Below, piece after piece: positions 36,699 through 44,995 of a stretch of DNA of 64,000 nucleotides. The notes beneath the pieces were generated by a model. The model did no database searches, had not been told where the DNA came from, and worked only from the letters and a program-made list of their open reading frames with translations. The translations under genes and the position numbers were made by a program. The DNA is from Microbacterium timonense (GTDB taxonomy: Bacteria > Actinomycetota > Actinomycetes > Actinomycetales > Microbacteriaceae): positions 1 to 64,000 of the forward strand of contig NZ_OLMV01000007.1 of NCBI RefSeq assembly GCF_900292075.1, given 5' to 3'. Every line of letters begins with the position of its first letter. Position 1 is the stretch's first letter.

Positions 36699-37020
36699 GA
36701 CGGATGCCGAGAGCAAGGGAGGCGACGACGACCTCGTGTTCAAGGCACTTGCCGCACCCCTGCGACGGCGCATGCTCGACGCACTCAAGGCGGAGCCGCT
36801 GACCACGGGAGCGCTATGCGCCCGGTTCCCCGAGGTGGACCGCACCACGGTGCTCCAGCACCTCCGCGTGCTGGAGCGGGCGGAGCTGGTCACGGGCCGC
36901 AAGATCGGCCGGGAGCGTCACCTGTCGCTGGCGCCGTTGCCGATCAAGCGCATCCACGATCGCTGGATCGGCGAGTTTGCGCGGGCAGCCGTCGACCTGC
37001 TCGATCGGCTCAACGGGTAA
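36697..37020 (+). CDS. ArsR-family winged-helix transcriptional regulator
   Basis: The 107-residue protein is a minimal winged helix: VFKALAAPLRRRMLDALKAE, then TTGALCARFPEVDRTTVLQHLRVLERAELV and a basic wing RKIGRERHLSLA. The C-terminal IHDRWIGEFARAAVDLLDRL is shared by ArsR proteins that partner SRPBCC genes. No metal-binding Cys pair is seen, so it is not a metal sensor of the ArsR/SmtB class. It probably represses itself and the SRPBCC gene from the shared palindrome. Confidence 0.9.
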   Translation: MTDAESKGGDDDLVFKALAAPLRRRMLDALKAEPLTTGALCARFPEVDRTTVLQHLRVLERAELVTGRKIGRERHLSLAPLPIKRIHDRWIGEFARAAVDLLDRLNG

Positions 37021-37023
37021 GGC

Positions 37024-37800
37024 TTACGCGAGGCGCTCGCGCACGACCCGCGCCGTCGCCGCGGGATCGGGACGATGCATGACGGACTCGGGGACGATCA
37101 CGAGCTCCGCGCCGCCGATCCGCTCGGCGAGGCGATCGGCGGCAGTGACGAGCACGGGGAACGTCTGCTGTCCGCGCAGCACCGTGACGGGCACCCGCAC
37201 ATCGAGAACGTCGGGTGTCGGCGTGGAGACCTCGCGCACGAGGTTCGTGTCGTAGACGGTCGACTGTGCCAGCGGGACGATCCGCGCGAACTGGTCGCTG
37301 GCCCGGATGGCGTCCACCATCTCGCGGGGCAGCCCGACGCTCTCGAGCTGGAACGTGACGACGGCCTCGTCGGGCCGGCCGTCGTCGACCAATGCCTGCA
37401 GCCGTTCGGAGAGGTCGTCGGCCGGCTCGTCGACGCCGAAGCGCACCGGTGGCTCGGAGAGGAACAGCCCGCGGATCGGCACGCCGCGCGAGGCGGCCAC
37501 GAGCGCCAGCACCGCGCCCGATGAGTGGCCGAGCACCGCGGCGTCGCCGCCGACCGCACCGATCACCGCTGCCAGATCCTCCACCTCGCGCTGCGGAGTG
37601 GACCCACGGGCGTCGCCGCTGGCGCCCCGGGCACGGCGATCCCACGTGACCGCGCGGAATCCCGCGTCCACGAGCGCGTCGGCGAGCCCGGCGGCGTCGG
37701 CGGCGGTCGACAGCGCGCCGTTGACGAGCACGACGGTGGGCCCGTCTCCGGTGACGTGGTAGGCGATGGCGGTGCCGTCCGCCGAGGTCGCGATGTCCAT
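37024..37800 (-). CDS. Alpha/beta hydrolase
   Basis: The ~258-residue protein has the fold's core: VVLVNGALSTA (oxyanion region, with Asn instead of the usual His), WDRRARGASGD, nucleophile elbow GHSSGA and a C-terminal His in VMHRPDP. The substrate is not readable. The start is uncertain: ATG 37800 opens the domain (MDIATSADGTAIAYHV), while ATG 37830 adds ten residues. It ends 3 bp after the convergent ArsR stop and is divergent from the P450 gene. Confidence 0.85.
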   Translation of the reverse strand: MDIATSADGTAIAYHVTGDGPTVVLVNGALSTAADAAGLADALVDAGFRAVTWDRRARGASGDARGSTPQREVEDLAAVIGAVGGDAAVLGHSSGAVLALVAASRGVPIRGLFLSEPPVRFGVDEPADDLSERLQALVDDGRPDEAVVTFQLESVGLPREMVDAIRASDQFARIVPLAQSTVYDTNLVREVSTPTPDVLDVRVPVTVLRGQQTFPVLVTAADRLAERIGGAELVIVPESVMHRPDPAATARVVRERLA

Positions 37801-37921
37801 GTCGGCCAGCAAACCACCGGGCACCGACATCCGACAGACATACCCGCGCCCATGACGGCGTGCAAGCCCCTGCGCACCGCGCGCGGACGTGCGTAGCGTC
37901 GGTTCGCGGAGAGGAGAGCCG

Positions 37922-39193
37922 ATGTCCGAAGCGACGACTCCCGAGACGACCTCGGGCACCGGGAACGAGGTGCAGCTCATCCACATCCCCGGCGATCAGT
38001 CGCTGCGTTTCCTCACGGAGGGGTATGCGTTCGGCCGACGCCGGTTTGAAGAGCACGGGACGGATGCGTTCCGCACCCGATTGCTGGGACGCACGGCCAC
38101 CATGCTGCGGGGGACCGATGCGGCCGAGTTCTTCTACGGCGAGGGTCGCTTCCGGCGGGTCGGGGGGATGCCGCGTTCGGCCTTCCACTCGCTGCAGGAC
38201 GAGGGGAGCGTTCAGACGCTGGAGGGGCCGGCGCACCGTGGACGCAAGCGCATCTTCCTGGACCTCATGACCGACGAGCACCGCGCCGCCCTCGCTCACC
38301 GCACCGCCGAGGCATGGGAGGAGCACTGGAGCCGGTGGGTCGCGGCGTCGGAGCCTGTGTCGCTGATCCGCGCGGCGGAGCGTGTGCTCACCGACGCGGC
38401 ACTGCGGTGGCTGGGCGTGGAGTCATCGGCGCTCGAGCAGCGCGCCCGCACCGACGAGTTCCACGCGATGCTCGACGGGGCGGGCGCCTTCGGTCCCCGC
38501 AACTGGTACGGCAGGCGCCGTCGACTCCAGACCGAACGGTGGGCTCGCGCCGTGGTGCGCGAACACCGGGCATCGGGGTCGGGCGATGTGGATACCCCGC
38601 TCGGCCGGCTCCTGCAGCATCGGGAGGCGGGCGGACCGCTCGACGAGGGCACGGCTGCCATCGAGCTGCTCAACCTGCTGCGCCCGACCGTCGCGGTCGC
38701 CTGGTTCGTCGGGTTCGCCGGTCTGGCGCTGCACCGGCATCCCGTCTGGCGTGAACGGGTCGTCACCGACGACCATCAGCTGTTCGCGTTCACGGAGGAG
38801 GTGCGGCGGACCGCCCCGTTCTTCCCCGCGATCGGCGGCCGCGCCGTCGGCGCCCAGACGTGGCGCGGGGTGACGTTCGCGCCGGGCGACTGGGTGCTCG
38901 TGGACTTCTTCGCGACCCAGCGCGACCCGCGCGTGTGGCCCGACCCCGACCGGTTCGACCCATCCCGCTTCGCCGTCCCCGAGCATCACCACGTGATCGT
39001 CCAGGGTGCCGGATCGATGCCGGACGGCCACCGCTGTCCGGGCGAGCCGGCGACCGTGGACCTCCTGCGGGTCCTGACGCGCGCACTCGCGAGGGCCACG
39101 TGGGACGTTCCCGCGCAGGACCTTCGCGTCGACCTGCGCCGCATGCCCGCGCTACCCGGTCGCGAGGGACTGCTCATCCGGCCTCGCGGGTGA
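37922..39193 (+). CDS. CYP152-family cytochrome P450 (fatty-acid peroxygenase type)
   Basis: The 423-residue haem protein shows the CYP152 marks: LLRPTVAVA with the carboxylate-binding Arg254-Pro255 and the haem ligand Cys372 in GHRCPGE. Family members use H2O2 directly to hydroxylate or decarboxylate fatty acids. The position that separates hydroxylases (Gln) from OleT decarboxylases (His85) aligns with Gln98 in GSVQTLEG, which favours alpha/beta-hydroxylation. No redox partner genes are near, in keeping with peroxygenase chemistry. GGAG precedes the ATG. Confidence 0.9.
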   Translation: MSEATTPETTSGTGNEVQLIHIPGDQSLRFLTEGYAFGRRRFEEHGTDAFRTRLLGRTATMLRGTDAAEFFYGEGRFRRVGGMPRSAFHSLQDEGSVQTLEGPAHRGRKRIFLDLMTDEHRAALAHRTAEAWEEHWSRWVAASEPVSLIRAAERVLTDAALRWLGVESSALEQRARTDEFHAMLDGAGAFGPRNWYGRRRRLQTERWARAVVREHRASGSGDVDTPLGRLLQHREAGGPLDEGTAAIELLNLLRPTVAVAWFVGFAGLALHRHPVWRERVVTDDHQLFAFTEEVRRTAPFFPAIGGRAVGAQTWRGVTFAPGDWVLVDFFATQRDPRVWPDPDRFDPSRFAVPEHHHVIVQGAGSMPDGHRCPGEPATVDLLRVLTRALARATWDVPAQDLRVDLRRMPALPGREGLLIRPRG

Positions 39194-39313
39194 GGATGCC
39201 GCCGCCGATCGAACGCGGTGAGCGGCATCCGTCCCGTCCGGGCCGGATGCATGCATCGCACGCCGTGTCAACGGTGTGTGTGATCCTGCCGGGGTGCCCG
39301 CACTGTGGGGCGC

Positions 39314-39631
39314 ATGAAGCACGTGACGTACGCAGACAAGGCGCTCCTCCTCGATGACGACGCCGCCGATTGGCTGATGGAGTACGCGCGCGCACTCGGT
39401 TCGGCCCACATGAGTGACAGCGTGACGCTGCGCGGGATCGGGATGGACGGCAATGAGATCGATGCGACGTTCCTGCTGAACGCGAGCACCGAGCTCATCA
39501 CGCAGACGACGCACAGCGGACTGAAGGGACCGGACAACGACGAGGCGATCGGCTACATGCAGGAGCGCACGAGGCTCATCCTCACGCCGCCGCCGGCCAG
39601 ACCCGTCGACAACCCGCTCGACTTGGCCTGA
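39314..39631 (+). CDS. Conserved hypothetical protein, 105 residues
   Basis: The small acidic protein (HVTYADKALLLDDDAADWL at the start, VTLRGIGMDGNEIDATFLLN in the middle) has no recognised domain, signal peptide or membrane helix. The ORF's codon use fits a real gene, and a start ATG at 39314 is plausible although no strong ribosome site is seen. It is convergent with the methyltransferase gene, with only 4 bp between stops. Confidence 0.7.
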   Translation: MKHVTYADKALLLDDDAADWLMEYARALGSAHMSDSVTLRGIGMDGNEIDATFLLNASTELITQTTHSGLKGPDNDEAIGYMQERTRLILTPPPARPVDNPLDLA

Positions 39632-39635
39632 GCGC

Positions 39636-40514
39636 TCATTCCGGACGGCGGGCGATGACGAATCCTCCGCGCGAGGAGCCGTCACCCGACGCAGCGGCGT
39701 CGCCCCGGTCGACGACGAGCCGGCGGGCGTACCGCAGCTCCAGGTCCGGCACGGAGACCTCCTCGACGTCCCACCCGGCGTCGAAGAGGACGGTGGCCGG
39801 GTCGGGCGGATCGGTGCGCGCGAGGAGGTCCTCGAGGGGAATGCCGGTGGCCGATGAGAAGGCCACCAGTCGTTCACGCGTCTCGGGGGTGTCGGTGAGA
39901 GCGGGAGCGCGCTCGATGACCGCGCGAGAGCCCGGGGCAGACAGCGCGAGGACGTCGTCGAGCACCTGACGCTGATCGTGCGCGGTGAGGTAGGGAAGCA
40001 GGCCCTCGAGCACCCAATGCGCAGGGGTTCCCGGATCGAACCCGGCGCGCACGAGGGTCAGCGCCCAGGGCTTGGTCACGTCTGCCGGGACGGCGGTGCG
40101 ACGACACCGCACAGCGACGCCGGCGACGGTCATGGCGGCCTCGACGAACGCCACGACCTCGGGAGTGTCCAGCTCGAAGACGCGCGTGCCCGCTGACCAG
40201 TCCAGACGCCATGACCGCGTATCCAGCCCGCTGCCGAGCACGGCGACCTGGGGAAGGCCGGCGGCGCGCAGCTCGTCGTCGATGAAGCGCGTGCGCATGC
40301 CGATGTACATCGCGCCGAGGAGCATCGAGTGGTCAACGGGCGACACCTCGTCGAGTCGGTCGGGCCAGCGCTCGGGGAAGGGCGTCGACACGTCCGCCGC
40401 GCGAACCAGCAGCGCGGCCCACGGGTCGTGGATGAGCGCGTCGCTGCGCGTGGATTCGAGGGCGCGCGCCGCTGCGACGGCGACCGCGGTGACTCCGACA
40501 CCGGTGATGGGCAT
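39636..40514 (-). CDS. SAM-dependent methyltransferase, LCMT/TIGR00027-like
   Basis: The 292-residue protein starts MPITGVGVTAVAVAAARALES and shows VAVLGSGLDTRSWRLDW (SAM-binding motif I of the leucine-carboxyl-methyltransferase-like group) and FELDTPEVVAF. Family members in actinobacteria are usually annotated as O-methyltransferases of unknown substrate. The upstream AGGA supports ATG 40514. The gap to the GH65 gene is 173 bp. Confidence 0.88.
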   Translation of the reverse strand: MPITGVGVTAVAVAAARALESTRSDALIHDPWAALLVRAADVSTPFPERWPDRLDEVSPVDHSMLLGAMYIGMRTRFIDDELRAAGLPQVAVLGSGLDTRSWRLDWSAGTRVFELDTPEVVAFVEAAMTVAGVAVRCRRTAVPADVTKPWALTLVRAGFDPGTPAHWVLEGLLPYLTAHDQRQVLDDVLALSAPGSRAVIERAPALTDTPETRERLVAFSSATGIPLEDLLARTDPPDPATVLFDAGWDVEEVSVPDLELRYARRLVVDRGDAAASGDGSSRGGFVIARRPE

Positions 40515-40687
40515 ACGATCATCCTCGCTCCGGAGAAGTCGTGGGGCCTGCGCGATTCGCTGCCGGCGCAACGCCGGCGAGGCGCTCCCCGTGCTGGCTC
40601 CCCGCTCGCTGGCCTCCGCGATACCGACACCCGGTCCGAATATCAACCTCCTCCTCCCGGGGTGCGTCCTGTCGGCAGACTGCCGGT

Positions 40688-43048
40688 ATGCCTTCGCAGA
40701 GCTCCCGCTTCGAGATCGCCCCCTGGAGCATCGGGTGGCGGGGATGGGACGACGCCCGCCAAGCCCGGCGCGAGTCCGTGTTCTCGCTCTCCAACGGCCA
40801 CATCGGGTGGCGCGGCTCGCTCGATGAGGGCGATCCGTGCGAGGTGCCGGGCGCCTACCTGAACGGCCTGTACGAGCAGCACCCCATGCCCTACGCCGAA
40901 GACGGCTACGGCTACCCCGAGCACGGTGAGAGCACGGTGATCGCCCCCGACGGCAAGGTCATCCGCCTGCTCGTCGGCGACGAGCCGTTCGACATCAGGG
41001 AGGGGCGGCTCGAACACCATGCGCAAGAGCTCGACTTCCGAGCCGGCACGCTGCACCGCGAGGTGTACTGGACCTCTGCGGCCGGCGCGTCGGTGCGGAT
41101 CGAGTCGACGCGACTGGTGTCGCTCACCCACCGCGCCGTGGCGGCCGTGGACTACCGCGTGACGGCGCTCAGCGGACCGATCGACATCACGGTCCTGTCC
41201 GAGATCGTGGCCAACGAGCCGCTGCCGGAGGTGCACCCGGATGAACGGGTCATGGCGGCGCTCGAGCGCCCGTTCGACGCGGTCGACCGTTCCGTCGCGG
41301 GCACGAGGGCCACTCTGCTGCACCGCACCCGGCGAAGCCGGATCGGCGTCGCCGTAGCCATGGACCACATCGTCAGCGGTGCGGCGAACGTCGAGACGAC
41401 CGCGACCGACGACGTCGCGCGCACGACCGTCACGGTGCGTCTTGCCGCGGGCGAAGGCATCCGTCTTCAGAAGTTCGTGGGGCACGAGTGGTCGCATGCG
41501 CTGACCGATCATGCGCTGCGCGACCGGGTCGAGGCCGCCGTGTCGACGGCCGTCGCGCGGGAATGGGACGGCCTCGCGCGGGAGCAGCGCGAGTTCCTCG
41601 ACGCGTTCTGGGAGGCCTCCGACGTCACCGTCGAGGGCTCGGCGCGGCTGCAGCAGGCGGTGCGGTTCTCGCTGTTCCAGGTGCTGCAGTCCGCCGCCCG
41701 CGCGGAGGTGCGCTCGATCCCCGGCAAGGGGCTCACCGGTCCCGGGTACGAGGGTCACACCTTCTGGGATGCCGAGACATTCGTGCTGCCCGTGCTCACG
41801 TACACGCTTCCGGATGCCGCGGCCGGCGCGCTGCGGTGGCGCCGTGCGACCATCGACAAGGCGCGGGAACGCGCCGAGCAGCTGCACCTGGCCGGCGCCG
41901 CGTTCCCCTGGCGCACGATCAGCGGCCGCGAGTGCTCCGGGTACTGGCCTGCCGGAACTGTGGCCTTCCACATCAACGCCGACATCGCCGGAGCGGTGCT
42001 CCGCCACGTCCGCGTGACCGGCGACCGGGACTTCGAGCGCGACGTGGGCCTCGAGATCCTCGTCGAGACGGCGCGACTGTGGGTGGCGCTGGGCCGCTTC
42101 GACGCCGACGGGGTGTTCCACATCGACGGGATCACCGGCCCCGACGAATACTCGGCGCTGGTCGACGACAACATCTTCACCAACCTCTCGGCGCAGCGGA
42201 ACCTGCGTGGCGCGGCTCACGCCGCGCGGCGGCATCCGTCAGCGGCTCGGCGCCTCGGCGTCAGCGACGAGGAGATCGGCTCGTGGGAGCTCGTGGCCGA
42301 CGCGGTCGCCGTGCCGTTCGACGCCGTGCGCGGCGTGCACCAGCAGTCGGCCGGATTCACCGAGCTGGAGCGCTGGGACTTCGCCGCGACCTCGTCAGAG
42401 CAGTACCCGCTGCACAGCCACTTCCCGTACTTCGACCTGTATCGCAAGCAGGTGCTGAAGCAGGCGGATCTGGTGCTCGCGCTGCAGCTGTTCCCCGAGT
42501 GCTTCTCGGCCGAAGCGACCGCGCGTGCCTTCGCCTACTACGAGGAGCTGACGGTGCGCGACTCGTCGCTGTCGGCGTCCACGCAGGCCGTGGTCGCCGC
42601 ACGCGTCGGCCACCTGGGTCTCGCGGTCGAGTACCTCACGGAGGCGGCCACGATCGATCTCGACGACCTCAAAGACGACGTGGACGACGGCCTGCACGTC
42701 GCCGCGCTCGCGGGCGTGTGGACGGCCGTCGTCTGGGGCCTCGGCGGCATGACGGACGGCGACGACGGGCTCGCCTTCTGCCCGCGCGTGGCCGAGCCGA
42801 TCACCCGGTTCGGCTTCGGGGTGCGCATCGCGGGCGAGGTGCTTCGCGTGGATGCCGCGGCCGAGGCGACCACGTACACGCTCAGCGGCGGGCACCCCCT
42901 CTGCATCCGGCACTTCGGGGAGGTCGTCGAGCTGGAGCCAGGGGTGCCGGTTCAGCTCGCGACTCCTCCGCTGCCGTCTCCGGGTGAGACGCCGACCCAG
43001 CCGCCGGGCCGCTCGCCGCGTGAACTGCGGGCCGCCGCCCAGGCGTGA
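40688..43048 (+). CDS. Glycoside hydrolase family 65 protein (disaccharide phosphorylase type)
   Basis: The 786-residue protein has an N-terminal super-beta-sandwich (FEIAPWSIGWRGWDDARQAR, ESVFSLSNGHIGWRG), an (alpha/alpha)6 barrel with FWDAETFVLPVLTYTLPDAA, and the proposed acid Glu487 in ITGPDEYSALVDDN. This GPDEY motif and length fit maltose, trehalose or kojibiose phosphorylases, which split an alpha-glucoside with phosphate. No phosphoglucomutase gene follows, so the exact substrate is open; an acid trehalase-type function is the alternative. The ATG 40688 is the likely start. Confidence 0.9.
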   Translation: MPSQSSRFEIAPWSIGWRGWDDARQARRESVFSLSNGHIGWRGSLDEGDPCEVPGAYLNGLYEQHPMPYAEDGYGYPEHGESTVIAPDGKVIRLLVGDEPFDIREGRLEHHAQELDFRAGTLHREVYWTSAAGASVRIESTRLVSLTHRAVAAVDYRVTALSGPIDITVLSEIVANEPLPEVHPDERVMAALERPFDAVDRSVAGTRATLLHRTRRSRIGVAVAMDHIVSGAANVETTATDDVARTTVTVRLAAGEGIRLQKFVGHEWSHALTDHALRDRVEAAVSTAVAREWDGLAREQREFLDAFWEASDVTVEGSARLQQAVRFSLFQVLQSAARAEVRSIPGKGLTGPGYEGHTFWDAETFVLPVLTYTLPDAAAGALRWRRATIDKARERAEQLHLAGAAFPWRTISGRECSGYWPAGTVAFHINADIAGAVLRHVRVTGDRDFERDVGLEILVETARLWVALGRFDADGVFHIDGITGPDEYSALVDDNIFTNLSAQRNLRGAAHAARRHPSAARRLGVSDEEIGSWELVADAVAVPFDAVRGVHQQSAGFTELERWDFAATSSEQYPLHSHFPYFDLYRKQVLKQADLVLALQLFPECFSAEATARAFAYYEELTVRDSSLSASTQAVVAARVGHLGLAVEYLTEAATIDLDDLKDDVDDGLHVAALAGVWTAVVWGLGGMTDGDDGLAFCPRVAEPITRFGFGVRIAGEVLRVDAAAEATTYTLSGGHPLCIRHFGEVVELEPGVPVQLATPPLPSPGETPTQPPGRSPRELRAAAQA

Positions 43049-43132
43049 CCCCTCCCTTTCGCCTCGACGGCCCCTTCCGAGAATTTCCTCGATCCGGCCC
43101 CCACACCGTCGCGGGCGGCGTAGCCTCCGGGC

Positions 43133-44524
43133 ATGACACCATCGCCTTCCGGGATCACGACGGCCGGCCAGCTGCGCGCATCGGGTCACACCTACCGGCC
43201 GGTACGCGTCGAGCTGCGCGAGAACCTCCTGGCGGCACTCGCCGAGGGCACCGACCCGTGGCCCGGCATCCACGGCTTCGACACCACGGTGATCCCGCAG
43301 CTCGAGCGGGCCCTCCTCGCCGGACACGACATCGTGCTGCTGGGAGAGCGAGGTCAGGGCAAGACGCGGCTGCTGCGCAGCCTCGTGGGGCTGCTCGACG
43401 AATGGTCGCCCGTCATCGAGGGATCCGAGCTCGGGGAGCATCCGTTCCATCCCATCGCCCCGGCATCCGTCCGCCGCGCCGGTGAGCTGGGCGACGATCT
43501 GCCCGTCGTGTGGCGGCATCGCACCGAGCGGTACGCCGAGAAGCTCGCCACCCCCGACACGTCGGTGGCCGACCTCATCGGCGACGTGGACCCGATCAAG
43601 GTGGCCGAGGGCCGCTCGCTCGGCGATCCCGAGACGATCCACTACGGGCTCGTGCCGCGCAGCAACGGCGGCATCGTGGCGATCAACGAGCTGCCCGATC
43701 TCGCCGAGCGCATCCAGGTGTCGCTGCTGAACGTCATGGAGGAGCGCGACATCCAGATCCGCGGATACGTGCTGCGCCTCGACCTCGACGTGCTCGTCGT
43801 CGCGACCGCGAACCCCGAGGACTACACGAACCGCGGCCGCATCATCACGCCGCTGCAGGACCGCTTCGGCGCCGAGATCCGCACCCACTACCCGCAGACG
43901 ATCGACGAAGAGATCGCCGTCATCCGTCAGGAGGCCGACCTCGTCGCCGAGGTGCCGGAGCATCTGCTCGAGATCCTGGCACGGTTCACGCGCAACCTTC
44001 GCGAATCGGATGCCGTGGACCAGCGCGCCGGCGTCTCCGCCAGGTTCGCGATCGCCGGCGCCGAGACGATCGCCGCGGCCGCTCTGCATCGCGCGACGCG
44101 CCAGCACGAGGAGGTGGCGGTCGCCCGCCCCGTGGACCTCGAGACCGCCGTCGACGTGCTCGGCGGCAAGATCGAGTTCGAGACGGGGGAGGAGGGTCGT
44201 GAGCGCGCCGTGCTGGAGCACCTGCTGCGCACGGCCGTCGCCGAGACCGCGCGCGCTCACCTTCGGGGCATCGACGCGCGTGCGCTCGCCGACGCGCTGC
44301 ACGACGGTGCGACGGTCATGACCGGTGAGCAGGTGACGGCCGCCGACGTGCTCGCCGCGCTGCCGGTGCTCGGCGAGTCCGACCTCTACGACCAGGTGGC
44401 CGACCGGCTCGAAGCCCGCACGCCGGGCGAGCGTGCCGGCGCGCTCGAGCTGCTGCTGGAGTCGCTGTATCTCGAGCGCAAGATCGGCAAAGACAGCGCC
44501 GGAGGTGAGACCGTCTATGGCTAG
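43133..44524 (+). CDS. MoxR/ChlI-like AAA+ ATPase
   Basis: The 463-residue protein has Walker A GERGQGKT (residues 71-78), Walker B-like GGIVAINELPDL and sensor-1 VVATANPEDYT. The pattern NVMEERDIQIRGYVLRL is like that of Mg-chelatase ChlI/MoxR proteins, which remodel partners through a VWA protein. The VWA gene lies downstream on the same strand, after a 470-bp repeat array. The pair forms a MoxR-VWA chaperone-like system, but the client is unknown. Confidence 0.87.
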   Translation: MTPSPSGITTAGQLRASGHTYRPVRVELRENLLAALAEGTDPWPGIHGFDTTVIPQLERALLAGHDIVLLGERGQGKTRLLRSLVGLLDEWSPVIEGSELGEHPFHPIAPASVRRAGELGDDLPVVWRHRTERYAEKLATPDTSVADLIGDVDPIKVAEGRSLGDPETIHYGLVPRSNGGIVAINELPDLAERIQVSLLNVMEERDIQIRGYVLRLDLDVLVVATANPEDYTNRGRIITPLQDRFGAEIRTHYPQTIDEEIAVIRQEADLVAEVPEHLLEILARFTRNLRESDAVDQRAGVSARFAIAGAETIAAAALHRATRQHEEVAVARPVDLETAVDVLGGKIEFETGEEGRERAVLEHLLRTAVAETARAHLRGIDARALADALHDGATVMTGEQVTAADVLAALPVLGESDLYDQVADRLEARTPGERAGALELLLESLYLERKIGKDSAGGETVYG

Positions 44525-44533
44525 CGTCACCCC

Positions 44534-44957
44534 CCGCTCGTTGAGCGAGCGGACCGAGTCGAAACGCCCCGCCCCCCGGTCGTTGAGCGAGCGCAGCGAG
44601 ACGAAACGTCCCACGCGCGGTGCGTACCGTCGCCCCGGCCCCCGGTCGTTGAGCGAGCGAAGCGAGTCGAAACGTCCCTCGCGCGGTGCGTACCGTCGCC
44701 CCGGAGCGTTTCGTCTTCGGGCGCTGGAGCGCCCTTCGCTCAACGACCGGTGGCCGAGGTCCCGGTCGTTGAGCGAGCGAAGCGAGACGAAACGTCCCTC
44801 GCGCGGTGCGTACCGTCGCCCCGGAGCGTTTCGTCTTCGGGCGCTGGAGCGCCCTTCGCTCAACGACCGGTGGCCGACCTCCCGGTCGTTGAGCGAGCGC
44901 AGCGGGACGAAACGTCCCGCCTCCCGGTCGTTGAGCGAGCGAAGCGAGACGAAACGC
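44534..44957. repeat. Second repeat array, including a 120-bp tandem duplication
   Basis: Direct copies of the interspersed repeat lie at 44534, 44576, 44642, 44762, 44882 and 44924. Inverted long copies lie at about 44706-44752 and 44826-44872. The segments 44641-44760 and 44761-44880 are exact tandem units of 120 bp differing at three positions. Each unit holds a direct and an inverted copy and can fold as a hairpin. The array separates the AAA+ and VWA genes and stays open in one frame (44517-44996), but that product is repeat-derived. Confidence 0.93.
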
Positions 44958-44995
44958 CCCGGGCCGACGAGCAGCGCCGATTCGAGGCATCCGTA

